Assembly (NCBI GenBank): GCA_949316235.1
Contig: OX438751.1
Coordinates: 1,098,413-1,162,412, forward strand
Reading direction: 5' to 3'
DNA: 64,000 bases
Origin: Oegoconia quadripuncta
Taxonomy: Eukaryota; Arthropoda; Insecta; Lepidoptera; Autostichidae
Within the stretch, counting starts at the first letter, position 1; each line of letters starts with the position of its first letter. Shown here in pieces: positions 25,614 to 30,105 of this stretch. The notes beneath the pieces were generated by a model, which saw nothing but the letters and a program-made list of their open reading frames with translations, did not search any database and had not been told where the DNA came from. The translations under genes were made by a program, and so were the position numbers.

Positions 25614-28600
25614 GAGAACGCGCAAGAGGCATTATCCACGCGTGTAGCGCGCGCAACGAGTTTAGGTTTTATGGGATGTTAATTATGAAACTGACATTTA
25701 TTTTAAGTTAACCCTCTAGGGTTGAGATAGGGGTGGGGGTTGCTACCAAAAAAGTCTATATTGGACAACCCCCTGGGGTGTGAAATGGGGGTTAAAACCA
25801 TATAATCGATAATGGTGTCGTTATTTAGATTTTATGGGATGTTGATTATGAATATGACATTTATTTTAAGTTAACCCTCTAGGGTTGAGATAGGGGTGGG
25901 GGTTGATACCAAAAAAGTCAATATTGGTGTCATTATTTAGGTTTTTTGGGACGTTGATTACGAAAGTGCCATTTATTTTGAAGCTAACCCCTTGGGGTTA
26001 GAGAATGAGATAAGGGTGAGTTGAGATTTTTCGAAAAACAGCCCTCTGGGGTGTGAAATGGGGGTTAAAACGATAAAATCGATATTGGTGTCGTTATTTA
26101 GGTTTTTTGGGATGTTGATTAAGAAAATGACATTTATTTTAAGCCAACCCTCTAGGGGTGAGATAGGGGTGGGGGTGTGAGACCAAAAAAGTCTATATTG
26201 GTGTCGTTATTTAGGTTTTTTGGGACGTTGATTGCGAAAATGACATTTATTTTGAAGCTAAGCCCTTACGGGTTGCGATAGTGGTAGGGGTTGAAATCAC
26301 AATTTCAAATTGGTGTCGAAGTCGAAGAGTCAAAGTCGAAGAGTCAATGTCGAAGATTCAAAGTCGAAGGCTCAAAGTCGAAGGCTCAAATTCGAAGGCT
26401 CAAAGTCGAAGGCTCAAAGTCGAAGGCTCAAAGTCGAAGACTCAAAGTCGAAGATTCAAAGTCTAAGGCTCAAAGTCAAAGGCTCAAAGACGAAGGCTCA
26501 AATTCGAAGGCTCAAAGTCGAAGGCTCAAAGTCGAAGGCTCAAAGTCGAAGGCTCAAAGTCAAAGACTCAAAGTCGAAGACTCAAAGTCGAAAAGTAAAA
26601 TTCATAGTCAAAGTCATGTCAAAGTCATGTCAAAGTCATGTCAAAGTCATGTCAAAGTCATGTCAAAGTCATGTCAAAGTCATAGTCAAAATCATAGTCA
26701 AAGTCATAGTCATAGTCAAAGTCACAGTCATAGGCAAAGTCATAGTCAAAGTCATAGTCAATGTCAAAGTCATAGTCAAAGTCAAAGTCAAAGTCATAGT
26801 CAGAGTCAAAGTCAAAGTCAAAGTCAAAGTCAAAGTCAAAGTCAAAGTCAAAGTCAAAGTCAAAGTCAAAGTCAAAGTCAAAGTCAAAGTCAAAGTCAAA
26901 GTCGTAGTCAATGTCATAGTCGAAGTCATAGTCAAAGTCATAGTCAAAGTTTTAGTCAAAGTCATAGTCATAGTCAAAGGGGTGAATAGAGTTTCCAAAT
27001 TTGGCATGTAGGTTCCTTACGAGGTCTAGGTGAGCACTAAGAAAGGATTTTTAAAAATTCACCCTTTAGGGGGTGAAACAGGGGTGGGAAGTTTGTATGA
27101 AGAAACAGTATAACTTGGACATTTCGACTATTTTCGACTCGAAACTTCGCAAGAGTACTCCTAGGAACAAATAAGCTAATACGTGTTTTGAGATTTTTCG
27201 AAAAACAACCCCCTGGGTTGTGAAATGGGGGTTAAAACCGTAAAATCGATATTGGTGTCGTTATTTAGGTTTTATGGGATGTTGATTATGAAAATGACAT
27301 TTATTTTATTTTATTTAACCCTCTAGGGTTGAGATAGGGGTGGGGGTTGATACCAAAAAAGTCAATATTGATGTCATTATTGGGACGTTGATTACGAAAA
27401 TGCCATTTGTTTTGAAGCTAACCCCTCGGGGTTAGAGAATGAGATAAGGGTGAGTTGAGATTTTTCGAAAAACAGCCCCCTGGGGTATGAAATGGGGGTT
27501 GAAACCATAAAATCGATATTGGTGTCGTTATTTAGGTTTTTTGGGATGTTGATTATGAAAATGACATTTATTTTAAGCCAACCCTCTAGGGGTGAGAGAG
27601 GAGAGGGGGGAGAGGGGGGGGGTGGGGGGTGGGGGATGATACCAAAAAAGTCTATATTGGTGTCGTTATTTAGAATTCGAAATTCATTTCGCCATTTCGA
27701 AAGAACGACCAAGCAGCGGTCATCAATGACATATTATTGAACTCTTTTGAAGGACAACAGATTATTCATAGCTCAATAGATACCGTGGTAAACACCGACG
27801 ATGCCGTTAATTATCCCGTAGAATTTTTGAACACTTTGAACCCACCGGGTATGCCATATCACAGACTTTTACTACGTGTGGGTGCACCTGTTATGTTATT
27901 GAGAAATTTAAAGCCACCCAAACTTTGTAACGGTACTAGGTTGCAAGTCAAGGCTTTGCACCGGAACGTAGTAGAGGCCACTATTTTAACAGGACCTGCT
28001 CAGGGGAAACAGTGTTTGTACCGCGTATTCCATTAATACCAAATGATCTTCCCTTTGAATTCAAAAGGCTTCAGTTTCCACTAAAGGTCTGTTTTGCCAT
28101 GACAATAAATAAGTCGCAGGGGCAAACTCTCAAATTCGCCGGAGTAGACCTACGACAGGACTGTTTCTCTCACGGTCAGTTCTATGTGGCATGCTCCCGT
28201 GTAAGTTCACCTCAAAGTTTGGTTCTATTGCTACCACCTTCAAACATGGCAAAGAATGTTGTTTATAAGGAAGTACTTTAATAAATATAAACCAGAATTT
28301 TTCAGAAAGGTCTTTTAATGGATCCCTGTCTTAATTCATTTACCTGGCAAAACACCAACATGGTTCCACATACCTGTTATCTGCCCAGGGTCTTTTCCTG
28401 TTTGAGATAAACTCTACATGGTAATTTTTCTGCTGAATGTATTCCCGTGGGAAAGTAAAAAAGTGTTGATTCATGTAGTCTACGCGGACGAAGTCGCGGG
28501 CAGCTGCTAGTAGTCTATATTTATAGTCTAGTCTTTATTTTATCGAATCACAAACCTTTCGGGTGGTCGGAATGAGGCACAGCGACGTCGACTTAGAATA

Positions 28601-29684
28601 CGAAACAATCAAATGGGGTTAGAGAATAGTATCTTGTCTGTTCCTGATTCTAAGGATGCTAGGCAGTTGTGTGAATTAGTTAAGTTAGGTGTTAAGGATA
28701 GAAAATAATAAGATTTTTAACATCAGGGAGGTTCAGTTAGAGAGCCGCGATGAGGGTGACATTTATAAAACCCTCAATAAATAAATCTAGATTTAAAAAA
28801 AATCCTTTCGGGTTTCTTACTTATTCTTTTCATTCACAAAACTGTTTGAGATGTTATTTAATAACTTACGAATTCCAATATTTTTGAATTCTTCGACAAT
28901 TCAAATTACGTCTGAAAGAAAAGTCGCGCCATGTAAAGGAAGGACTAACGAAAATCTAATTCAAAACGATAAAGTTATCGAAGGCCAATCATTATTTAGA
29001 GACATTGCTCACGCGAAATCGCGGGTACTTAAATATTCAAAAGTTTAAAAACAAACTGCTGCACCAGCAATAAGTAACTGTTTGGGCACAGCCTCCCTGG
29101 GAGAGGATATGGGACATAATCCACTAGTGGGCATAGAGCGGATTGGTAGATTTGTATCAGGCTAGTGGCCTCCTGACAGTGTATTTAAACCGCCCTTGTA
29201 GGTCACTGATTTGACTTTACAACTGTCTGCAACATTTACCTGAACACAGGGATTATTAATTTGAAATAATTCATGAAGTGTTATTTCTGAATCCCGGGAA
29301 ACCTCTTGTATCAACAGAACTGACAACTTTTGTTGGAAGCCTTTTAAAATTCAGGATTTTTTTGCTGTTACATGTATAATATTTATGTTTATGTAGGAAA
29401 CATACCCTTAATAAATGGAAAAGGAAATAAATATCGGAACAAGTTGTCTGTCATATATATGAGCTTTACAATGACCTACAAATAACATACTTTCAACAAT
29501 AACAGATCTCCCAATAATCCGAAAACAATTCACCTGACTCACCAAGCAATCCATCTCTCAACAGAAACTTGTTCCATTCATCATCGGTGTTAAGCTCCGC
29601 TTGTAGTTGGACCTGCGCAGCTTTTTTGCCTTGTCCGGCCGCGGCGGCGGCGGCAGCGGCGTTCGCGACCGCCGACGTCAGCAT
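70..29684 (-). CDS. Thioredoxin-domain protein (TXNDC3/TXNDC6-like), nine exons seen, C-terminus off the left edge
   Basis: Joined minus-strand exons 29543-29684, 15684-15787, 14892-14963, 7735-7884, 6012-6210, 3731-3945, 2240-2397, 1243-1463 and 70-295 encode an Ala-rich N-terminus, then a thioredoxin fold. WCGPC falls at about residues 55-59 and a cis-proline (SEPTW) at about 100. A charged helix rich in Ala, Arg, Lys and Glu follows at about 157-200, then a region I cannot assign and a terminal lysine run. Animal relatives with this N-terminus plus thioredoxin are axonemal or testis proteins, some with nucleoside-diphosphate-kinase domains. Here no NDPK active site (NxxH) is visible, and insect homologues are thought to carry a different C-terminal domain (DUF4746, from memory, unchecked). 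An intact CxxC suggests redox competence. Introns are TE-rich, and intron 1 spans 15788-29542. The donor/acceptor phases match at all junctions except exon 6 to exon 7. The gene continues beyond base 1. Confidence 0.88.
296..1242. other. Intron 8, unannotated
   Basis: Nothing recognised. Plus-strand open frames at 756-1022 and 1015-1200 have no family features or splice context. Confidence 0.5.
1243..1463 (-). CDS. Exon 8 of the thioredoxin-domain gene
   Basis: A 221-bp exon with acceptor GTGTATTCAG (phase 0) and donor TA|GTGAGT (phase 2). It encodes [20 protein letters not shown], an Ala-rich stretch, and [15 protein letters not shown]. If unspliced it would stop at TAG. The good donor and the phase match to exon 9 (TA+C = Tyr) show that it is spliced. 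Confidence 0.9.
1725..2060 (+). mobile_element. SINE family A, near full-length copy
   Basis: A tRNA-like head (CCTCCGTGGCTCAATGTAA and GCGGGTTCGATCC as A/B-box-like stretches) is followed by a constant body (GGTTGGTGGTAGGGCATT, TCTAAATCTGCCGCCAAGCA, GTGTTCCGGTTGTCAGAGAT). The tail is GTTGTGCAT plus an A-run. The same body occurs at least eight more times in the window in both orientations. Confidence 0.8.
2240..2397 (-). CDS. Exon 7 of the thioredoxin-domain gene
   Basis: A 158-bp exon with acceptor TTTTCCTCTACAG that must enter in phase 1; the other two frames contain stops. The donor is AAG|GTAGTA (phase 0). It encodes [15 protein letters not shown] and then [20 protein letters not shown]. 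Confidence 0.85.
2411..3730. other. AT-rich intron sequence, possibly hiding one small exon
   Basis: No clear repeat boundary is visible. A short exon of length 1 mod 3 is expected somewhere here to repair the phase between exons 6 and 7. I could not place it. Confidence 0.4.
3731..3945 (-). CDS. Exon 6: C-terminal region of unknown fold
   Basis: A 215-bp exon with acceptor ACAAATTTCAG (phase 1) and donor GAG|GTAAGA (phase 0). It encodes [20 protein letters not shown], then an [20 protein letters not shown] helix. No catalytic motif is recognised. Its phase-0 end does not match the next exon found, so an exon is probably missing between them. Confidence 0.88.
4010..4560 (-). mobile_element. 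LINE 3'-end fragment (CR1-like)
   Basis: Read on the minus strand, this matches the 3' end of the LINE family at 35390-35945 and 63028-63490. Shared features are the AAGCAAATGAGC/CGTTCTTCTCTGGGAATCTG region and a terminal AAATATTTCATGACTTTGAC. It is 5' truncated with decayed coding sequence. Confidence 0.65.
4984..5154 (+). mobile_element. SINE family A, left part, interrupted
   Basis: Head and proximal body of the SINE, up to GTTAATAGCATTG. It resumes at 5291 after a nested insertion. Confidence 0.75.
5155..5290 (-). mobile_element. LINE 3' tail nested in a SINE
   Basis: On the minus strand it ends in CAAATAAACATTTCATTTCA, a repeated CATTT tail typical of 5'-truncated CR1/Jockey-type insertions. 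The flanks share ATTG, a possible 4-bp target duplication. Confidence 0.6.
5291..5425 (+). mobile_element. SINE family A, right part
   Basis: Continues TTGTGTTCCGGTTGTCAGAG through the TGATTGAGGTCAAGTAC region of the interrupted copy starting at 4984. Confidence 0.75.
5870..5965 (-). mobile_element. SINE family C, 3' fragment
   Basis: Contains the reverse of TGGTATCCACAACACAAGCC and GGAACTAGATGGCGCTG, seen in the copies at 33540 and 57111. Confidence 0.6.
6012..6210 (-). CDS. Exon 5: charged helical segment
   Basis: A 199-bp exon with acceptor CTACACCAG (phase 0) and donor G|GTAAAG (phase 1). It begins [17 protein letters not shown], continues with Ala/Arg repeats likely to form a long helix or coiled coil, then [17 protein letters not shown] and LEPHG. 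Confidence 0.9.
6278..6745 (+). mobile_element. LINE 3' end (CR1-like), degraded coding
   Basis: Nearly the same sequence as 60413-60925. The reading frame encoding [13 protein letters not shown] and [12 protein letters not shown] is interrupted here. The 3' UTR ends in TGATTTGATTTGATTTG repeats. Confidence 0.75.
7225..7590 (-). mobile_element. SINE family A, minus-strand copy with internal insertion
   Basis: Reverse of the family-A body and head (CTGGGGATCGAACCCGCAAC at the B-box position). About 90 bp of unrelated sequence at 7393-7490 separates body from head. Confidence 0.7.
7735..7884 (-). CDS. Exon 4: end of the thioredoxin fold and linker
   Basis: A 150-bp phase 0/0 exon with acceptor TTGTCCCCAG and a weak GTTGTT donor. 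It encodes [20 protein letters not shown] (last thioredoxin strand and helix), followed by a Glu/Lys/Arg-rich linker ending TPPEQ. The open frame runs on past the donor into intron but quickly loses protein-like composition. Confidence 0.9.
7905..7955 (-). mobile_element. SINE family C, 3' fragment
   Basis: About 50 bases matching the family-C tail (CACAGCGCCATCTTGTTCCA on the plus strand). Confidence 0.5.
8175..8320 (-). mobile_element. SINE family C, truncated
   Basis: The reverse-strand B-box-like stretch GGTTCGAATCACGC is followed by the GTTTGTATAATGAATACGGA body shared with 57111. Confidence 0.5.
8735..8830 (+). repeat. 36-bp direct repeat, three units
   Basis: TACTTTAGTAACTTATTAG plus TAATCTGTGGTAGTGGT recurs three times in tandem. 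The third unit is split by the hAT-like element at 8831. Confidence 0.75.
8831..9597. mobile_element. Non-autonomous hAT-like MITE, copy 1 (767 bp)
   Basis: It begins CAGAGGTGTGACTTATC and ends GTATTTTGTACATCTCTG, imperfect terminal inverted repeats. The flanks carry an 8-bp duplication, CTTATTAG. No transposase ORF is present. An internal palindrome built from AAGTTATTTACGAATAA lies at about 9238-9322. The 8-bp duplication and CAGAG ends are the hAT signature. Confidence 0.88.
9612..9870 (+). mobile_element. SINE family C
   Basis: tRNA-like head (GTGGTTAGAAACTCTGACC, then GTCGCGGGTTCGAATCCCGC), followed by the body with GATGAATAC, CCGAGTTATGGATGT and GGTATCCATAACACAAGCC. Confidence 0.75.
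10005..10545 (+). mobile_element. LINE 3' end (CR1-like)
   Basis: The decayed frame ends [18 protein letters not shown] then stop at about 10300, the conserved tail of this family (compare KISDYLDDK at 60413). It finishes with TTTTGATTTTGATTTTG. Confidence 0.65.
10937..11172 (-). mobile_element. SINE family A, internally deleted
   Basis: Minus-strand body (CACCTGATGTTAAGTGAAG, CAACCGGAACACAATAATGC) joined directly to the head (TTGAGCCACGGAGGCGG). The B-box region is lost. Confidence 0.75.
11530..11961 (-). mobile_element. Jockey-like LINE, 5'-truncated 3' end
   Basis: The frame on the minus strand reads [19 protein letters not shown] and then [20 protein letters not shown], ending at 11652. 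These are conserved C-terminal blocks of Jockey reverse transcriptases. The poly(A) tail is the T-run at about 11529-11544. The 14-bp TTTCGAGTATAAGT occurs to its left (mostly 11515-11528) and again after 12477. Confidence 0.8.
11962..12477 (-). mobile_element. 5'-truncated LINE of the 20-25 kb element's family, (ATT)n tail
   Basis: The minus-strand frame 12169-12468 contains [27 protein letters not shown] and RIASFMDRV, clearly homologous to the last 100 residues of the reverse transcriptase at 20197-21960. The 3' end is an (ATT)n tail at 11962-11990. Confidence 0.82.
12490..14155. other. Intron 2/3 region, mostly unassigned
   Basis: AT-rich. Two stretches repeat each other at 12800-12835 and 13250-13280 (GAGATCCCGCC, AAAAGCCATATGATAT). 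A (GAAA)n run lies at 13800-13830. No coding signal. Confidence 0.4.
14170..14530 (-). mobile_element. GC-rich 361-bp retroposon with poly(A) and 11-bp target duplication
   Basis: Flanked by AAAGGATGCCC on both sides (14159-14169 and 14531-14541). On the minus strand it ends in CCCCGCG plus eight As. It is far more GC-rich than its surroundings and contains CGCCTCATACCGCTCGCTGA. It is probably a 5'-truncated LINE 3' end, possibly R1-clade, or an unclassified SINE. No open frame was recognised. Confidence 0.75.
14892..14963 (-). CDS. Exon 3: thioredoxin cis-proline exon
   Basis: A 72-bp phase 0/0 exon with acceptor TTTTCCTTCAG and donor GTAAGT. It encodes AKADTIECL through SEPTWMFLA. The Pro before Thr-Trp is the conserved cis-proline facing the CxxC. 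Confidence 0.92.
15684..15787 (-). CDS. Exon 2: thioredoxin active-site exon
   Basis: The acceptor is TTGTTGGCAG (phase 1) and the donor is GTG|GTGAGA (phase 0). The exon encodes [17 protein letters not shown] and then a Lys-rich helix, i.e. the beta strand, WCGPC redox motif and following helix of a thioredoxin fold. Confidence 0.93.
15958..16186 (-). mobile_element. SINE family B
   Basis: Minus-strand tRNA-like head (GACCGATTGGTGTAGTGGA, then GGTTGCGGGTTCGAATCCCG) and a body with CCATAGTACAAGCTTTGC and GGACTAGATGATTGGTGTA. Four more copies lie in the window. Confidence 0.78.
16190..17185. other. Unassigned intron 1 sequence, possible solo LTR
   Basis: The segment at about 16770-17030 has an LTR-like profile: GC-rich start, an AATAAATAA polyadenylation-like stretch, and a TG...CA-like outline ending CCCCTATAACA. 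No convincing target duplication, primer-binding site or polypurine tract was found. Confidence 0.25.
17211..17248 (+). repeat. (GACT)n microsatellite at the Helitron 5' end
   Basis: About nine uninterrupted GACT units. Confidence 0.9.
17260..18035 (+). repeat. Helitron interior: degenerate repeats of about 150 bp
   Basis: Units contain ATATTGGTGTCGTTATTTAG, a GGGATGTTGATTATGAAAAT or GGGACGTTGATTACGAAAAT segment, and GAGATAGGGGTGGGGGTTGA. They alternate in two sub-versions. The block is repeated at 19000-20030, 25661-26305 and 26990-27650. Confidence 0.8.
18040..18254 (+). repeat. 14-bp minisatellite
   Basis: The unit CTCAAAGTCGAAGG repeats about 15 times with single-base variants. A second array lies at 26310-26595. 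Confidence 0.88.
18255..18988 (+). repeat. (AGTCAT)n hexamer array
   Basis: Mixed AAGTCA and TAGTCA units at the edges enclose about 85 essentially identical AGTCAT units (about 18385-18900). The open frames it creates on both strands are by-products. Confidence 0.93.
18990..20030 (+). repeat. Second Helitron interior block
   Basis: Repeats the block starting GTTTCCAAATTTGGCACGTA with high similarity to 17280-18010. A further partial copy starts at 19785, cut at 20030 by the LINE insertion. Confidence 0.8.
20197..21960 (-). pseudogene. LINE ORF2, reverse transcriptase part
   Basis: An open frame of 587 residues. It has [12 protein letters not shown] (thumb-proximal block 1), [29 protein letters not shown], the first catalytic Asp in [10 protein letters not shown] (about residue 270), [18 protein letters not shown], and YADD at about 369-372. 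The C-terminal tail carries [17 protein letters not shown]. The catalytic residues are intact. The frame is displaced relative to the endonuclease and linker frames upstream, so a single ORF2 protein cannot be made from this copy without frameshifts. Confidence 0.9.
21941..22165 (-). pseudogene. LINE ORF2 Cys-rich linker in a third frame
   Basis: A 74-codon frame with [12 protein letters not shown], continuing to [14 protein letters not shown], then shifting to the reverse-transcriptase frame at about 21962. It bridges the endonuclease and reverse transcriptase but lies in a different frame from both. Confidence 0.65.
22233..23099 (-). pseudogene. LINE ORF2, APE-type endonuclease part
   Basis: A frame of 288 residues whose ATG lies 5 bases after the ORF1 stop. 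Apurinic-endonuclease blocks appear in order: [59 protein letters not shown] and SWSDHFPL, with the usual catalytic Glu, Asp/Asn and His present. It makes the target-site nick in target-primed reverse transcription. Cut off from the reverse transcriptase by frameshift. Confidence 0.88.
23105..24427 (-). CDS. LINE ORF1 (RNA-binding/chaperone-type), open frame of 440 residues
   Basis: Upstream of ORF2 on the same strand and uninterrupted. It has a basic, Pro-rich start and a Cys-containing region (KCTSCNVV). A likely coiled coil follows at about 170-220 ([16 protein letters not shown]), then a Pro-rich linker ([15 protein letters not shown]). The C-terminal RRM-like stretch starts [21 protein letters not shown]1 proteins of this layout bind the element's RNA. 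It is a transposon gene, not a host gene. Confidence 0.75.
   Translation of the reverse strand: MPRVHRPNDYRSPQTYPGGQVAIRHTRRLSDNPPPASTADVNNTTYNKKFDELSKCTSCNVVISELLAFVTDKIDTLPETAILQICISAYTPEEIENARHLVVSLLAPNKKLLRRKDGSEQKSIQEIIKLIKEYEPNSLPIFVARNLTKLPPVTFDHIDVTAFLKEMSVLKKELSALKSSKQRSAEVEGFTSDLEALKVDLLDIKRLLNETHFNKLANDNKMPSINITPQRRRSNAEMNVQVPLQPPAQLPPRPTPGLAREYSPPLPTPRTRITADSLEPVRTSSYRDMVMHTEERHAKNDHTGQCNKVENVKSNEEDFVLVERRKKSVKRISNMCGSALRPSKIQPAEMPITIYVSRLSKSTTVEDIKEHVKDMGEESIDVQILGQKHETGFNSFKVLVSRNRLSNFLSNDFWPEGIKYRIFRERSAGIAMPIVNVLSK
24430..25660 (-). other. GC-rich 5' region of the LINE
   Basis: About 1.2 kb with CpG-rich sequence and several inverted motifs (e.g. CCGAAAA/TTTTCGG near 24820, CATATGTCCATATG near 24916). 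A T-run followed by C-run appears on the minus strand near 25583-25615. Open frames here (e.g. 24845-25639) look like composition artefacts. Probably 5' UTR and internal promoter. Confidence 0.6.
25661..26308 (+). repeat. Third Helitron interior block
   Basis: Resumes the 150-bp-type repeats immediately after the LINE. Confidence 0.8.
26310..26597 (+). repeat. 14-bp minisatellite, second array
   Basis: About 20 units of CTCAAAGTCGAAGG with variants. Confidence 0.88.
26598..26985 (+). repeat. Hexamer array dominated by AAGTCA
   Basis: Seven CAAAGTCATGT-type units are followed by mixed CATAGT/CAAAGT units and a run of about 18 CAAAGT units. It corresponds to the 18255-18988 array but a different monomer expanded. 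Confidence 0.9.
26990..27665 (+). repeat. Fourth Helitron interior block
   Basis: Same repeat types, with a G-rich expansion at 27597-27640. Confidence 0.78.
27689..28281 (+). pseudogene. Helitron Pif1-like helicase, C-terminal part, frameshifted
   Basis: Frame 1 reads [18 protein letters not shown] through [20 protein letters not shown]; a one-base shift near 28000 leads to frame 2 with [32 protein letters not shown] (helicase motif V) and [11 protein letters not shown] (motif VI), ending at 28281. These are Helitron/Pif1-family superfamily 1B signatures. Walker A and B motifs and the Rep domain are absent. It identifies the enclosing element and its orientation. Confidence 0.88.
28511..29542. 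other. Rest of intron 1 before exon 1
   Basis: Ordinary AT-rich sequence with a weak dispersed-repeat piece at 29085-29210. No coding signal. Confidence 0.4.
29543..29684 (-). CDS. Exon 1 of the thioredoxin-domain gene (start codon)
   Basis: This exon encodes 47 residues plus one base, from an ATG in a GCCGCC context at 29684. An Ala run encoded by GCN codons is followed by a Gln/Leu-rich stretch and [14 protein letters not shown], typical of the start of this family. The donor is G|GTGAGT (phase 1), and its last G completes Val with exon 2. An in-frame ATG at 29810 could extend the protein by 42 residues. I prefer 29684 because the extra part is unlike the short N-termini of the family. Confidence 0.82.
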
Positions 29685-29737
29685 GGCGGCGAGCTGTGCC
29701 GTGCGGCGCAGCCCGCCGCCGCGCGGACCCGTCGCAT
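29678..29737 (-). promoter_or_regulatory. Short uORF overlapping the thioredoxin-gene start codon
   Basis: An ATG at 29737 opens a 19-codon frame of mostly Arg/Ala codons. Its TGA lies 4 bases past the A of the main ATG (29684). If the transcript starts upstream of 29737, this uORF could damp translation. No TATA box or initiator was assigned; the local sequence is a small GC-rich island. Confidence 0.4.
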
Positions 29738-29817
29738 GGGGCGGGAGGCGTAAGCGAGTGCGAGAGGCGGCAAATAATGTGGATATTCGGTGAAGTAAAT
29801 TAATGTGCAACTAACGA

Positions 29818-30079
29818 CTGTTGTATGTGATACTTATTCTACGACCACACAATAATTTAAAGGTAAGTAAATAGGTAACATGACAATAATAAAAATTTAT
29901 AAAGTAAAACCCGACAGGAAATATAATAAGAATAAGAATCAGTTATTTGACCCATTTAGCGACACACATATTATTTTTACATGTGAAAATATACACAGTG
30001 AAATTGGAACCGAGTGAGATAAAAGTAGTACACAAAACAGTTTCGTGTAATATTATAAGTAGGTACTCCTATCTCATAA
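29818..30079. other. Upstream flank of the thioredoxin-domain gene
   Basis: AT-rich. This is the likely promoter side for the minus-strand gene, but no core element was identified. Confidence 0.3.
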
Positions 30080-30080
30080 T

Positions 30081-30105
30081 CTGGGGGCACGGCAGTGCCC
30101 CCGCC
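30081..30105. repeat. Perfect terminal hairpin of copy A
   Basis: GGGGGCAC, loop GGCA, GTGCCCCC. Conserved exactly in copies B (40111) and C (48748). Confidence 0.85.

Larger units (their letters stand above)
20031..25660 (-). mobile_element. Near full-length non-LTR retrotransposon (APE-type, CR1/Jockey-like)
   Basis: In transcription order on the minus strand: a GC-rich 5' region of about 1.2 kb, ORF1 (24427-23105), an APE endonuclease frame (23099-22233), a Cys-rich linker, a reverse transcriptase frame (21960-20197), and a short 3' UTR ending in (ATT)n at 20031-20050. ORF1 is open; ORF2 is split into three frames. The insertion removed roughly 30 bp of the Helitron repeat, and I see no clear target duplication. 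The exact clade is uncertain. Confidence 0.88.
17190..28510 (+). mobile_element. Canonical Helitron with preserved termini, expanded satellites and a nested LINE
   Basis: The left end is A|TCTAAATATATAAA followed by (GACT)n; the right end is GCAGCTGCTAG|T, preceded by CGCGGACGAAGTCGCG. A TC start, CTRR end (here CTAG) and insertion between A and T are the Helitron rules, and the (GACT)n start is familiar in Lepidoptera. The plus-strand helicase C-terminus at 27689-28281 lies correctly near the 3' end. The Rep domain and most of the helicase are gone. The interior is mostly degenerate repeat and satellite. The LINE at 20031-25660 accounts for half its length. Confidence 0.82.

Noticed and set aside
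24845..25639. Minus-strand open frame of 264 codons in the LINE 5' region
   Set aside because: GC-rich DNA has few stops; several overlapping frames are equally open and none has family features.
26291..27011. Plus-strand frames of 232-233 codons
   Set aside because: 14-bp and 6-bp repeats are open in all frames; low-complexity SKSKAQ/KVKV products.
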